Positions 1-11,190 of a stretch of DNA of 64,000 nt are shown here, in pieces. Source of the DNA: Emydura subglobosa (Eukaryota; Chordata; Testudines; Chelidae); contig ML679959.1 of assembly GCA_007922225.1 (NCBI GenBank), forward strand, positions 22,567,851 through 22,631,850, given 5' to 3'. Each line of letters starts with the position of its first letter. Positions within the stretch are counted from its first letter, which is position 1. The position numbers were made by a program, and so were the translations under genes. Below the pieces are notes generated by a model. It saw only the letters and a program-made list of their open reading frames with translations. It was not told the origin of the DNA and ran no database searches.

Positions 1-1740
1 AGGTTTATAAATATATATATAAGCAAGCATCGCTGACATGCTAATCATTCCGCATGGTATTTATAAGTGCTCTATCTGATGATATAAACATTTAATTTTT
101 CAATGTGTTATGTCTTAAGTCTTGGAAAACATAACTTTTGCAGAGATTTTTTTTATCAGCCATAAAACTTGAGAGATTTGTAGACATTATATTTTTAGAG
201 TAAGCTGAAAGGGGGTGGATTTCTAATTGCTCTAAATCCACCTCTTCTATATCATGAATTAATTTTTCCACTTATTTAAAATATAATAATGCTTTGAATA
301 TCTCCGATTTTATGGCTGATAATAATACTTTCTTGCAAGAGTTTCTCCCAGCCCGCCACGTACATACATATATCTTTAAAATCAGACAAAATTTTGGGCG
401 TTAAAGAGAGTTGTTATATTTTTACATTAACCTGAAGTGAGTGGAGGGAGCACAGGTTGCTGTTCTCGCCAGGCATTTTGGTGTGGTGGGTAAAACAGTA
501 GTAATGATGTATTCTTCTGGCTAGATCTACCTTTGTGTATTTCACTGCTTCCTGATTTTTTTAAATTCCTATTTGTTATAAATTTAATGGCTGAACGTGT
601 AAGAGGACCAATAACATCTGTATTTTTTTAATTATTTTGCAGCTGAATAATTTTCTCAATTTTAAGTTGATACATTATATTACAAAATTTAGGGAATGGA
701 CAAAGGTACTTCAGCTACAGGTAGACAAACCATACTAACATTTTTATAAAAGTTATTGGAAAGAAAGTGTGTATAAATAGTACATGATGCAAATTATGTC
801 AAATATGAGCTGGATTACATGGGTTTAGAGAATGTTGTCTGCATAAAATGTTTTTCACATTTTCAAATGGTCATTTACAAATTGGACTTTGCCTTTTCCA
901 TAGCAAGTGAACCTTCTTTACACATTAGTTTCTGTAACTCAAACCTCCAAATATATGTACTTGCATATTTTCACGTGCTAACTCCTGTAGTTTGCATTAG
1001 TTCCTTTTGGGGGTTAAAAGGGGTACGCTGTATGTACCATGGAAACATCATATCTAATGAAAGGGGAATTAGAGTTAACATGAGCAAACGAAGCATCTTA
1101 TCACACAGCTAATATAACAAACAGCAAGCTCAAATTAATGATGTGGTATCAAGTTAAGTTTGCAGTTGTGTTTGTCTATTAATAGAGTACAATCCACCCA
1201 CAACATTTATAAAAACAAGCAGAGATGATTTTCCTGTGATTTTTATAAATCACTCCTATATGCTTCACAGTACTTGCATTTAATCTGTTTACTGTTTTCT
1301 TCATAAGATGCACTTCAAAGTGAGTGATGTTAAAGATTTCCATATTTAATGCTATGGAACACATAGTTGCTTATGTAAGGAATATTTTTGTATATAGAAC
1401 AAAACATTTTATTCCTTCTAAATCTTTGTAGAGATCCAGGTCAATTAAACACCAGTCTGTTTTTGCAATCCTTCACACTTTACTGACCTACTCATTAAAA
1501 ATAAATATTCTCCTCACGGCAGTATTTTATCAAATAGAGCAATTCAGAGTTGAAAACTGCATATTGTACTTCAGGAAATTAACTTGTAGCAGCAATTACT
1601 AAGAGTTTCAATTTCTACCTATGCAACATTTTATAAGGGCTGTGCTTGTCTCTATATTTAATGGAAACAAGTCTAAAGACACACAAATTCTCTAGCTGAA
1701 GTACTGTCAGTGTTGTAACTAATAAGCACTGATGTCCCAT
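1..1740. other. AT-rich intergenic DNA, no gene seen
   Basis: Only short frames without recognisable content are present on both strands. There is no interspersed repeat that I can name. The sequence is AT-rich with runs of A and T, as expected for a gene desert or a long intron. A host regulatory element cannot be excluded by eye. Confidence 0.6.
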
Positions 1741-1850
1741 AGGGCCAAATTCTGCTCTTTTACACCAACGTAAGTCCAAAGTAACCCCAATTAAATCACT
1801 GAGGTTCCTCCAGATTTACACTGGTGTAACTGATGGCAAAATGTGGCCCT
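1741..1850. repeat. Short palindromic element (MITE-like)
   Basis: The 110-bp unit starts AGGGCCAAATTCTGC and ends ATGTGGCCCT. Its two halves are imperfect inverted copies: a 'TACACCAACGTAAGTCC' arm on the left and a 'TTTACACTGGTGTAAC' arm on the right. This palindrome is a very common dispersed unit in turtle, crocodile and bird DNA. I would place it among non-autonomous DNA transposons, possibly Harbinger/Chompy-like, but no clean target duplication is visible. Confidence 0.6.
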
Positions 1851-4572
1851 CTCTTCATATAGCTGGTCATAGATGTAATAAATATAGATATCAGTTATTT
1901 ATCATCAGCCCGGCATGTTCTTAGCAAATTCTGCCTTACTTGCAATCATTTACCATATGATTCCTCTTCACTTGAAAAATATCCCATCTGTTGTCATCAG
2001 TTTCCAACTCTGAAACTACAACTTGGGGAAAATGAATATTACTGCTCAGTCTTTAATTTAGTATCTGCCATTACACTGATTCTTTGCATTACCGCCTGCT
2101 GACAAATACATGGGGCAACATTAGTGCTGTCTTGTCTGCCCATCACTTTGGTGCAAGGCAAAATTCCTCAATAGCAGGCTACCTGTGTATGCCAGGAAGT
2201 TAAAAATATGCCACAATTCTAAATGTTTATTTCAGATTATGATTTCGTGTAGCTAACCAGGGTCATAGTTAACAATCAAATGGTGCCAAAACACCGTCTG
2301 CATCTTTGTTGGAAGCCGTGAGTTATCAGCTGTGCATGTTTGCAATGGCAAAAGTGCACACTGATGTACATCATGGGAGGGTGCTTGATTATGTTTCTGC
2401 AGTGTATGGGGAGCCCTGCTGAATTATCTTTATCATGGGAGCTAGAAAAATCCGAAGGAAATCGTTGACGGAGGACTATAAAAAAAATGATCTGTATTCT
2501 GATTAAGTACTACGGTATGACATGAGGTGTGAGGAATGGGCATAGGTTGTCTGTGCTGTCTCTGTTGTTTCTCATCTTTTACTTATATTTTTCCTTGGCA
2601 TAATAAACATTCTCTAAGGTGCTCTGTAGCATTTTGTTAAAAATTAATGATGTACTGAAATTTCCGAGTTACATTATCAAAACTACAGTCTTCGTCACCC
2701 AAAAAAAAATTGCAATCAAATGGGGAAAATATACCATACATCTTTAATATTAATATACCCGTGTGTCCAATGGAACTAAGTATGTTTTAAAATACTCACA
2801 TACACAGTATTTTGGGACTTAAGTGGAGCAGTATTGTTGGTCACCATAAAATTTGAAATCTGATGGGAGAGACCATCAAGGGCATAAAGGAATTTAGGAA
2901 CTCTTTGTCCTTATACCCATGTGCAGTCAGGTACATGGAGCAGGAGACAGGGAGGAAGATCAGCTACTGTGCATGGAGCAGAAAACACTAGGCCACTAAA
3001 CACTAGGGAGATACCTGTATTTAAACCTGGAGTTACAAAATTCAATGCATTGCCAAAGGTGAGTGATATAAATGTCTGTGGAATTAGGCATGGGTTAAGG
3101 GAAGGAGAGCATTTCCACACTAGCTCTCTGCTTTGGAACCTGGTGCTGCATAAAACAAAACAAAAAAACCAACAACCTTTTCTCACTGTCTTCTGTAAAC
3201 TGTTTTGGCTTGTCACCTGCTGTGTTTGTCAGTAGGGTAAGTAATAAGCTTGCACAGTCTGCAAGGCCTTCTGCATTGCGGGAGCCACAAAGCAATTTTG
3301 GCTGAATCAAACGATATCCTGCTGTTTTCTCTGGGGAAGGGGGGTAGAGAAGCTGTCAAGAACTCTTGAGTATGATGCAACAGTATTTGCCCTCCCTTCC
3401 TTTTCCCCACAATGTATCTAGATCCAAAAAGAGAAACTCAGTGATACAAAACTGTTCCAAGTTTTACTTTCACACAGATTCTGTTGCAGAATGGCAGCCT
3501 CTCCAGAGCCTAAAACTGAGACTTTATAAACCCAGTTTTGCCCATGCCGTAAATTTCTCATTTAAAAACAAAAAGGTCTGTCTCCCTTTAATTTTGTCAT
3601 GTATGATTTGTAACCAGTGAACAGATTTGTTTAGTTATTTTGCCCAGAATGATTCAACCAAGCTCTTTTTAACAAAGAGGACTTGGTGGTGTGGGGGTAG
3701 GTGGAGGAATCCAATCTTGAAATATTTTTTGCCACAATTTATCTCCAGAACAGTCCTACAAATGTCAGTAAGGTTAATTTGAAAGATCTTGGCAAGATCT
3801 AGGGCAGCTAACCAATTCTGAGACAAGGAAAAGCATATTTGGGAAGTTATTCACTGGCTAAGCAGGAATATAGCATACTTTAAAGGGCACCAAAAGGCTG
3901 CTGGAGTCCTGAGGTTTCAGTGGAAACAATAGTCTCTAAATCTTTTCTTTGAAAAGATCCCATTTAAATTATGCGATGCTAGAGCAGCTTATTGGTGACT
4001 ATTTCCATCAAAAAATGCATAGCCAGCTGCCATGTTCTCTAGGAAGTGAACTCCCCATATCATGATTAGTAGGAAGAGAAAGTGGTTCTCCCCCACTTCT
4101 CTTCTAGCAGGTCTGAGGCACCAGGTTTCCTCTCGGTAATAATCTTGTCGTATGGAGAATCTTCAGGACGGTAGAGCATGTATGCCGTTGTGCTTCTATT
4201 CCAAGGCTGGAACCTTCGTTCTGTTTAGTGCAGGGTACACGGGGTATCATAGCATAATATTTAGCAATGTGCAAAGGGGAGGCAGACAGCAAGCCTTTCA
4301 TCAGTGCCACAGTTCTCTTTTTGGGGGATGCTGTATCTTTACACCTTTCATGTAGTGGGGGCAAGAGGAAGAATTTTCTGTTTATCTCTCATGCGTTCCC
4401 TTCGTCCCTCAAAGGCAAGAGATAGGACAAAATTTGCATGAATACACATGCACATCGTTAAGCTAGTTTCATTAAATACAGAGCTAGTGTACTTACATGC
4501 ACAAGCCTCTTAGATCCATGAACAATGAATATGGAAAGAGCAACAGGTGGTGTGGTGACAAAACATCACACT
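1851..4572. other. Intergenic DNA, no gene seen
   Basis: No repeat family or coding motif is recognised. Overlapping frames of about 100 codons on opposite strands near 2911-3235 have no domain, signal peptide or codon bias and look like chance. Confidence 0.5.
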
Positions 4573-4573
4573 T

Positions 4574-4641
4574 GGGCCCTGATTCAATACTAACTGAAGT
4601 TATTGGGACATTTATAACTGAATTCAGTGGTCAGGTCATTA
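4574..4641. repeat. Short palindromic element, degraded
   Basis: The unit runs from GGGCCCTGATTCAATAC to AATTCAGTGGTCAGGTC. The ends are degenerate inverted copies around a central 'ACTGAAGTTATTGGGA', the same plan as the other short palindromes in this window. Confidence 0.4.
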
Positions 4642-5240
4642 GGATTGGGGACATGTGGAGGGGGCCAACTTTAAAAGTTCACTCCAGTTTTAGAGAGATT
4701 ACAGGTGTCAAGGATATTCCCTATATTTAAAATGGGCACTGCTGCTAGAACTGTTTTTTAAGTGCAGCTACTGTATGTTTGAAACCAATTATAAAACCAG
4801 TGTCTTACAATATAGATTTCCAAGTCACCACTCAGAAGCTATGCAAGTATGTGCAAGTGGCCTTCAAATTTAAGATGTTTGCAGATTGACTCCGTGGACT
4901 TCTTAACAACACTTAAGAAAAAATCCTTGATCCAAATATAGCAGTGTATATGAAACGAAATGAAAAAGGAAGATAGGAGGAGAGCGTTGCTACAGGAACA
5001 GAATTACTGTTGTTTAGTTACCTTATATGTGAATTTCCATATTTTCAAATGCTTGGGTTCTTTTCAATTTAACCTTAAAACTATAGATTTTCCTGGGTTT
5101 CTGTTTGTGTTTTCCTTTGTAAGGTTTCTTTTGTAAATTCAAGGTGCTTGAACTTTAAATCCAGCTAAATTAAGGGTTTTTTTCTATGGGACTATACTGC
5201 AGTTAACTGCATAGTCAACTGACTGGAATAGAGTGAGTTG

Positions 5241-5330
5241 TTTCAAAAGCAGCCAAGGGATTTAGGATCACAAGACCCACTGAAGTCCAATGGGGGCTTG
5301 TGCTCCTAAATCCCTTAGAAGCTTTTGAAA
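5241..5330. repeat. Hairpin element, 90 bp
   Basis: A long inverted repeat: TTTCAAAAGC at the left end pairs with GCTTTTGAAA at the right. The inner arms 'AAGGGATTTAGGATCACAAG' and 'CTTGTGCTCCTAAATCCCTT' are also nearly complementary, leaving a short central loop ('ACTGAAGTCCAATG'). This is a typical dispersed MITE-like palindrome of sauropsid genomes. Confidence 0.65.
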
Positions 5331-6517
5331 ATCACCCCCATAGCCACCAATGATTCCCCTGTAATCTTTCTCTTTCATTAGTAGCAATCCAGATTCCCCA
5401 CATATTCCACTTGGGTATGTACAACACATCTTTATTCTGAATGGCCTTTTTCACACAAAACAGATTCCAGAACATGTTAGAGTTAAATAGCAGAGGGAAA
5501 AAGGAATTAAATATAGGCAATGGTCAATAAAATACCATGCTCACTTATGGTGCTAAACAAATAAAAGGCAGGGAGATACTCTGTTTTCAGATGAGATTTA
5601 TAATGAGATAGAGAGTTAGTGAGGCACAGATAGAAGAAAGTAATTTCAGATGAAAAACTGCAGAGAAGAAGGCTCCTGCACCGTAAGTGGCAAGATGGTG
5701 TGTAGAGGCAGAGAGGAGGCTGGTGCTATCCAAGTGGAAGGAACTAAGAGGGGAGTACAGAGAGGCAGGCTGCATTAATCTATGAATAAGGGCTAGAACC
5801 AGATAAACAGAAGATTTTAAAAACAAAGGGAAAATTGTAGCTGCCTTTTAAATGAATGGAAAGCCTGTGGAATTTAGAAGGCATATGAAACCTGCATTTG
5901 TATTTATATATCAGTGCGTTTTTTTCAAATACAGTGTTTAACATTGGACATTTAGAATAGAAGTTTTTTTCTAAAATATCAAATGTGATAAAAATAAAGA
6001 ACCTCTCATTTAAAATTACTATGAAAATACACTTAACTCTTCAACTACTCCACTGCTAAGCTGCAGAAGCTCAGTAATAATGGAGTCTCCAAGGACTGTA
6101 GGATGTGTGGAAGTCAGGGATATTCCTCTCAGTACCCTTAAATAATTTGTTTCCTGGTTCTAAACCTTCAATAGATTCCCAGTCAGGGAATGTATTTTCC
6201 ACTCACCATTTATATTATGTTGGTGGCTTGCATTGTATCATTTGTTAAATATCTTACAACACACCCCTTAACTTGGTTTGCATATGTAAGTGGTTGTGTG
6301 GTTCCTTCTTCTCTGGGAATCTGACAAACACTATATTCAGGGGAACCTCTGACAGACTCTAATTTCAATCAGCCATCGTAGGAACATCGGTAACTCAATG
6401 TAGAGACACAGCCATTGTGTCCTGGCATACTATGGAACACATACAAAATCTGCAACTGTTCTGATGATGGGCTTTTCCTAGATGACCAGTATGGCTATCG
6501 GCTGAGGTTATTATTCT
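5331..6517. other. Intergenic DNA with a possible ancient repeat
   Basis: No gene is seen. The stretch around 5640-5820, rich in AGAGAGG/GGAGG motifs, resembles an old dispersed amniote repeat body, but I cannot name the family. The rest is AT-rich unique sequence. Confidence 0.4.
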
Positions 6518-6518
6518 T

Positions 6519-6604
6519 GGCCAAATTCCCTGATCATGTGAATCGGAACATCTCCACTGAAGTCAGTAGGAGTCATACGTACTTACACCAGGGATGAATT
6601 TGAT
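6519..6604. repeat. Short palindromic element
   Basis: The ends GGCCAAATTCCCTG and CAGGGATGAATTTGATCC are inverted copies, with 'ACTGAAGTCAGTAGGAGT' at the centre. It has the same architecture as the palindromes at 1741 and 7882. Confidence 0.5.
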
Positions 6605-7799
6605 CCTGTGACTTGCTACTGACTTAAGCCAACAGCTGGGTTAGTCACTAAGTTATAGTTATCCCAGTGGGTATAAAAATACATAAATAACATTTGGCAT
6701 CCAAAGAGCATCAAAGAAAGGCAGGCCATATAAACTTCTCCCTTTTCACTGGCAACGTTGAATTTCTTCTCTGCACTCAAGAAAGTTACTCCAGGCTCAG
6801 AAAAATCAAAGTGGTGTAATTGCTGGTGAGGAGTTAGTTTCTGATGTGTGAAAAATGATGACTTGCAAAATGACTCATTTTAAGCCACTGGCAATTTATA
6901 AAGTTAAAAAAGTAACTTTCAGTTGATCATTTTATTTCCTGATGTATTTATTTCAATAATCTTGCAATGGCATTTTTATAATGCAATCCAAAACCTATGC
7001 AAAATTTAGGTTTAGGCCAAGAAAGTTTAAATTTTAAATAATGTGATCTCATCTTGCTGCAACAATGGCTTATATTTGTATCTCCAATGCTAATGGAAGT
7101 AAAGTTTGTAAATTTCTGGGTACTGAAATGGAATATGGCTCTTAATTTAAAGAGGTTGTAAACAACCAACTGTTGTTTATTATATCATTACTCCAAAATC
7201 ATCTTAATGTGTTTGAATAAGACGTAAGTACAATGTTAAGCAAAATAGTTAACATTTTTAAAAATCTCTTAGGTGAAATATCAAACTAAGGTTCTGACTA
7301 GTGGTCATTGAAGAGCCCATGGCATTTTTCACAAGAAGGTAGGGGTTAACCCTGGTCTCCTGGTCAAATTTCATAGCCAGTTCTATCCACAAAAAATTCT
7401 TCTACTGTTTGTTGGATAAAGTATTCTTAGCTTTCTGTCCTAAATTGTTGTGTATCATTGTTGTTAAATAGTTGCTTGTTTTGCCATAGAGGAGCCTGCC
7501 CTTCAGTACTGGGAGAAGTGAGTCTTATATATACTCAGTGAAGTGTTTTGGAATTACTGGGGCTGAAGAGTTAATATCATTCTAATTAAGATATAAAAAA
7601 CAGGTGAAGTCTCTCTCTTTTGTGTGTATATAGGGAGCGAAAAATATTATTGATAAGTGCTTTCTACCAATTATGTAAAAGTTTATTTTGTTACCAATGC
7701 TGAAGAGATAAAGACTAATTTTGATATACTGATTTCATGTAGGACAATAAAGGATATGTTCTTGGTCAGTTATAAATTAAGATCTTGATGCATGAATCA
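6605..7799. other. AT-rich intergenic DNA, no gene seen
   Basis: Unique-looking AT-rich sequence. The frames present are short and lack recognisable motifs on either strand. Confidence 0.5.
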
Positions 7800-7873
7800 C
7801 TTGATGAAATTCTATGGTCTGTGTTATTCAGGAGGTCAGTCTAGATAATTATAATGGTTCCTTCTTGCCGTAA
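7800..7873 (+). mobile_element. CR1 LINE, 3'-terminal fragment
   Basis: Only the last part of a CR1 remains. The terminal consensus-like stretch 'AGGAGGTCAGTCTAGATAAT' is followed by 'GGTTCCTTCTTGCCGTAAAG'. This is the usual very short, 5'-truncated CR1 copy. A palindromic element follows within 10 bp, so the end of the CR1 is hard to place exactly. Confidence 0.7.
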
Positions 7874-7881
7874 AGTCTGAA

Positions 7882-7950
7882 TGAAATCCTGGCCCCATTG
7901 AAGTCACTGGCAGCGTTGCCATTGACTTCACTGGAAGTCAGGATTTCACC
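7882..7950. repeat. Short palindromic element
   Basis: TGAAATCCTGGCCCC on the left pairs with 'GTCAGGATTTCACC' on the right, with 'CATTGAAGTCAC' and 'GCCATTGACTTCACTGG' forming inner arms. A second copy of the same family is at 37707-37774. Confidence 0.65.
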
Positions 7951-8057
7951 CTATAAATCTAAAGATTTATATTCCTCACAGTATTTAGTTAGTAAAATAG
8001 GAAAATAACTAAGAAATACACTGTATTTCAGTTTTATTATCTTGCATGTAAAATAAC

Positions 8058-8165
8058 ATTTATATTGTAGTTTTTCGTTTCATACTGCTTTGCCAACAGT
8101 AGCCCTCACAATAATCCTGTGTAATCGAATAGTATCTCCATTTTTCAGAAGGGGAAACTGAGATA
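8058..8165 (-). repeat. MIR-like tRNA-SINE fragment
   Basis: The stretch ending 'TTCAGAAGGGGAAACTGAG' is the reverse complement of the conserved core of MIR-type SINEs, where the plus-sense version reads CTCAGTTTCC... with a following A/T-rich GGGGATAAT-like block. The 5' tRNA-like part is not seen. Confidence 0.6.
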
Positions 8166-8235
8166 GGTTTATGGGATGGGATTTACAAAAGACCCCAGAG
8201 GAGAAGGGGTCCTGGCTCCCTTTCTTTAGGGCCAG

Positions 8236-9600
8236 TAGAATCATAGATTCGAAGACCAGAAGGGACCATTGTGAACATCTATTCTGACCTACTGTATAAC
8301 ACAGACCATAGAACTTCCCCAAAATAATTCCTAGAGCAGATCTTTTAGAAAACCATCCAATCTTTATTTAAAAATAGCCAGTGATGGGGAATCCACCATG
8401 ACCCTTGGTAAACTGTACCAGTGGTTAATTACCTTAATCATTAAACATTTACACCTGATTTCCAGTCTGAATTTGTCTAGCTTCAGCATCCAGCCACTGG
8501 ATCTTGTTATACCTTTCTCTGCTAGACTGAAGAGCCCACTATTAAATATTTGTTCCCCATGTAGATACCTACAGACTAATCAAGTCACCCCTAAATCTTC
8601 TCTTCGTTAAGCTAACTAGATCGAGCTCCTGGAGCCTGTCACTGTAAGGCAGGTTTTCTAATCCTTTAGTCATTCTCATGACTTTTCTCTGAACCTTCTC
8701 CAATTTTTCAGTATCCTTCTTGAACTGTGGACCCTAAATCTGGACACAGTATTCCAGCAGTGGTTGCACCAGTGCCAAATACAGAGGTAAAATAACCTCT
8801 CTACTTCTATTTAAGATTCCTCTGTTTATGCATCCAAAGATCACATACATTAGCCTGTTTGGCCACAATGTTGCAGTGAGAGCTTGTGTTCAGCTGATTA
8901 TCCACAACCACCTCCACATCTTTTTCAGAGTCTCTGCTTCCCATGATAGTCCCACATAGTGTAAATATAACCTACATTTATTCTTAGATGTATACATTTA
9001 CATTTAACTACATTAAAACACATTGTTTTCTGACACCCACCTTACTGACCAATACAGATTATATTTACCACTCCCCCAATTTGTGTTATCTGCAAACTTC
9101 ATCGGTGATGCTTTTATGTTTTCTTCCATTGATAAAAATGTTAAATAGCATAGGGCTGAGAACTGATCCCTGCAGGACACCACTAGACACACATCAGTTC
9201 TCTAATGATTCCCATTTATAATTACATTTTGAGACTTATCAAGTATGCAACTTTTAATCCATTTAATGTATCTATGTTAATATTACATCATTCTAGGTTT
9301 TTAAATCAAAATGCCATGCAGTACCAAGTCAAATGCCCTACAGAAGTATAAGTATATTACATCAATAGTGTTACCTTTATCAACCAAACTTTATTAAAAC
9401 CTCTATTCATTAAAAAAAAAGATATCAAGTTAGTTTAACAGGAACTATTTTCCATAAACCCATGTTGAGTGGCATTAATAATATTACCGTCCTTTAATTC
9501 TTTATTAATTGAGTCCTATATTAGCCACTCCATTATCTTGCTCTAGATCGACATTGGGCTGACAGGCTTATAATTACCCAGATCATCCATTTTATTTAGG
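8236..9600 (-). mobile_element. CR1 LINE, 5'-truncated, with decayed reverse transcriptase
   Basis: About 1.37 kb of a CR1 in reverse orientation. Its 3' end lies at 8236, where 'AGAATCATAGATTC' is the complement of the CR1 terminal octamer repeat. Going right it runs through the 3' UTR and the C-terminal half of the reverse-transcriptase frame. Landmarks include 'CTGCAGGACACCACTAGACA', 'CCAAGTCAAATGCC' and 'CATAAACCCATGTTGA'; these are long-conserved blocks of bird and turtle CR1 on this strand. The frame is full of indels and stops, so it is inactive. The 5' truncation at 9600 directly abuts a tyrosine-recombinase remnant. CR1 normally inserts without a fixed target duplication. Confidence 0.9.
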
Positions 9601-10108
9601 GCGGCATTTGTTGTTGCCTTCTTTGGTGCTTTTAAAGTGAGTGAGGCAGTGCTTTTGGCAGCAGCAGATCAGTCCCAAAGGGCACTGAACTTAATGGTTA
9701 CACTGCTGTGTACAGGAGCACTGTTCTCTCACTTAAAGTACTCTAAAATGGACCAGAAGGGAAAGAGTGCTTATGGGATATATTGAAGGTATATGCAGAT
9801 GAATGCCTGTGCCCTCTAAAGGCAAGAAAGCCGTGGGCCAGCAGCCAGGCCTGCAGTTCGTACATGGTGATAGCAGCTTCTTGATGAGGTACCAATTCAC
9901 CACAGTGCTGAGGAAAAGACTCATGGATCTTGACCCATGTAAATTTGGTACTCATTGTTTCAGAATCAGGGCAACAACATCAACCACTGCTGCGGGTTTT
10001 AGCCCATGTAAAATGCAGGCAACAGGGCACTGGAAATCAAACTGTTACAGGATTTACATCTGTACCAAGGAAAAGATGGGAACGGTAAATTGTAATTAAC
10101 CTGATGCA
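9601..10108 (+). pseudogene. Tyrosine recombinase of a YR element, decayed
   Basis: Two frames carry recombinase motifs. From 9601 one frame reads ...AFFGAFKVSE... and then ...SKMDQKGK before a stop near 9776. The Lys in GAFKVSE sits where this family normally has its first catalytic Arg (codon 9634-9636). A second frame, open at 9803-10096, contains FGTHCFRIRATT and GHWKSNCYRIYI. In that frame the H-x-x-R box is at residues 51-54, His76-Trp77 occupy the GHW position, and Tyr85 stands nine residues after the His, as expected for the nucleophile. This layout is known from DIRS/Ngaro retrotransposons and Cryptons. The enzyme cuts and rejoins DNA through a 3'-phosphotyrosine. Stops, a frame change and the Arg-to-Lys change show it is dead. 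The 5' part is missing at the CR1 junction. Confidence 0.8.
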
Positions 10109-10111
10109 TTT

Positions 10112-10640
10112 TTGTTTGAGAGAGTATCCAAAGCATACTCAATATTTGGATTTGTGGGCATTCTAGTGCATTGGGTCCCACAACATACAGCAGGCAGATC
10201 TCAGCTGGACTTCAGGGCCAAAGCTGTTTGCAAGCTGCAGTTTGACAGAAGAGGCATGCTAGGGGATCAGCTCATGCCACTCCTGCACTCATTGTCGAAC
10301 AATGCGGACCTAACTCAGTCCTGGTTATTCACCTCAGGGAGAGAGATGTTGGGGGCCGCACAGAAGTTAATTTAAGGGCTAGAATTCCAAGGGATGTTGG
10401 CTTGATAAAGCAGTAGTGTCTGGAAGTTAGGTTAGTATGGTCAGAAATGCTCACAAGATGGGTTTGACAGGGAGCTGCAGATCACCTGTGTGGACAAGAC
10501 TCTGAAGTAAATGAATTAGGAGGTCACTAGGATATTCCTGGAGCCTGGGGTTCGGTGACACAGCATAGGGACATCTATTACAATTGACCTGAATTGATCA
10601 GGGATGATGGTGTACATTGTCAGATAGGGGTGCTGAATAT
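10112..10640 (+). pseudogene. SGNH-hydrolase-like domain of the YR element, decayed
   Basis: The domain directly follows the recombinase. Fragments appear in all three frames. WICGHS is at 10147-10164, with the Ser in the block I position. It is followed in another frame by HWVPQHTAGRSQLDF and FDRRGML. VLVIHLRERDVG starts at 10318; here the usual GGND block is degenerate, so the oxyanion Asn is lost. VWSEML is at 10435-10452 and DGVH at 10606-10617, which matches the catalytic D-x-x-H of SGNH/GDSL esterases. SGNH hydrolase frames are known as accessory genes in some Ngaro-type YR retrotransposons, where their role is unclear. The order recombinase then hydrolase supports one element. Several frameshifts and stops make it non-functional. 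Assignment to Ngaro rather than another YR group is inference. Confidence 0.72.
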
Positions 10641-10920
10641 GGCTTCAGAATGTGAGGGAATGGAGATACCAGAAGGCGTGGCTGGTAGAGGGATGGGGGA
10701 GAGTGAATAAGCTAGTCGCTGGTGCCCTATGTGGCCAGTTTCCAGTGTGGTTAAAAGGATAAAAGGTTAAAAGGATAAAATGAACAGTTCCCACAGGTAA
10801 AAGACATGGGAAGTTGCTGATGGGCCTTGGACTCAAGGGACAGGGTGATGGATGGGTAGTGCCCGTCCCCTGTGTTTAAATTTAATAAAAATTGCGGTCT
10901 GTTGCATGTGCCTGTCCTTA
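10641..10920 (+). other. 3' tail of the YR element (poly(A) signal, 16-bp duplication)
   Basis: G-rich non-coding sequence downstream of the hydrolase frame, with AATAAA at 10884-10889 shortly before AT-rich unique DNA resumes. A perfect tandem duplication of GGTTAAAAGGATAAAA occupies 10749-10780. I infer that this is the element's 3' untranslated region from position and base composition; the exact end is not marked by a visible repeat. Confidence 0.45.
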
Positions 10921-11084
10921 TTTCACCACTGTGTCCACATCACTTTATTTTCTCTTTTTTTGATGCTGGTCATTTTGTGCTATCACCTTTGAATTGGAAA
11001 ATAGTAACTTAAAACTGCAATGTTAAGCCACTTGTGTTTCTCAGTTAAGGAGGTTTATTTTTATTTTTTTTAATTTTAAGCCTG

Positions 11085-11190
11085 TTTTGTATGTCTCTCT
11101 GTGTTTGTACAGTGCCTAGCACAATGGGTCTCTGTTTGCAGATGAAGACTGTAGGCACCTCTGTAATACAAATAATAATAAATTAATGTT
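11085..11190 (+). repeat. 3' tail of a MIR-like amniote SINE
   Basis: 'GTACAGTGCCTAGCACAATG' is followed by a T/G-rich block and then an (AATA)n-like tail ending near 11190. This is the typical 3' end of widespread amniote tRNA-SINEs. The tRNA-like head is absent. A second tail of the same kind lies at 41285-41372. Confidence 0.6.
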
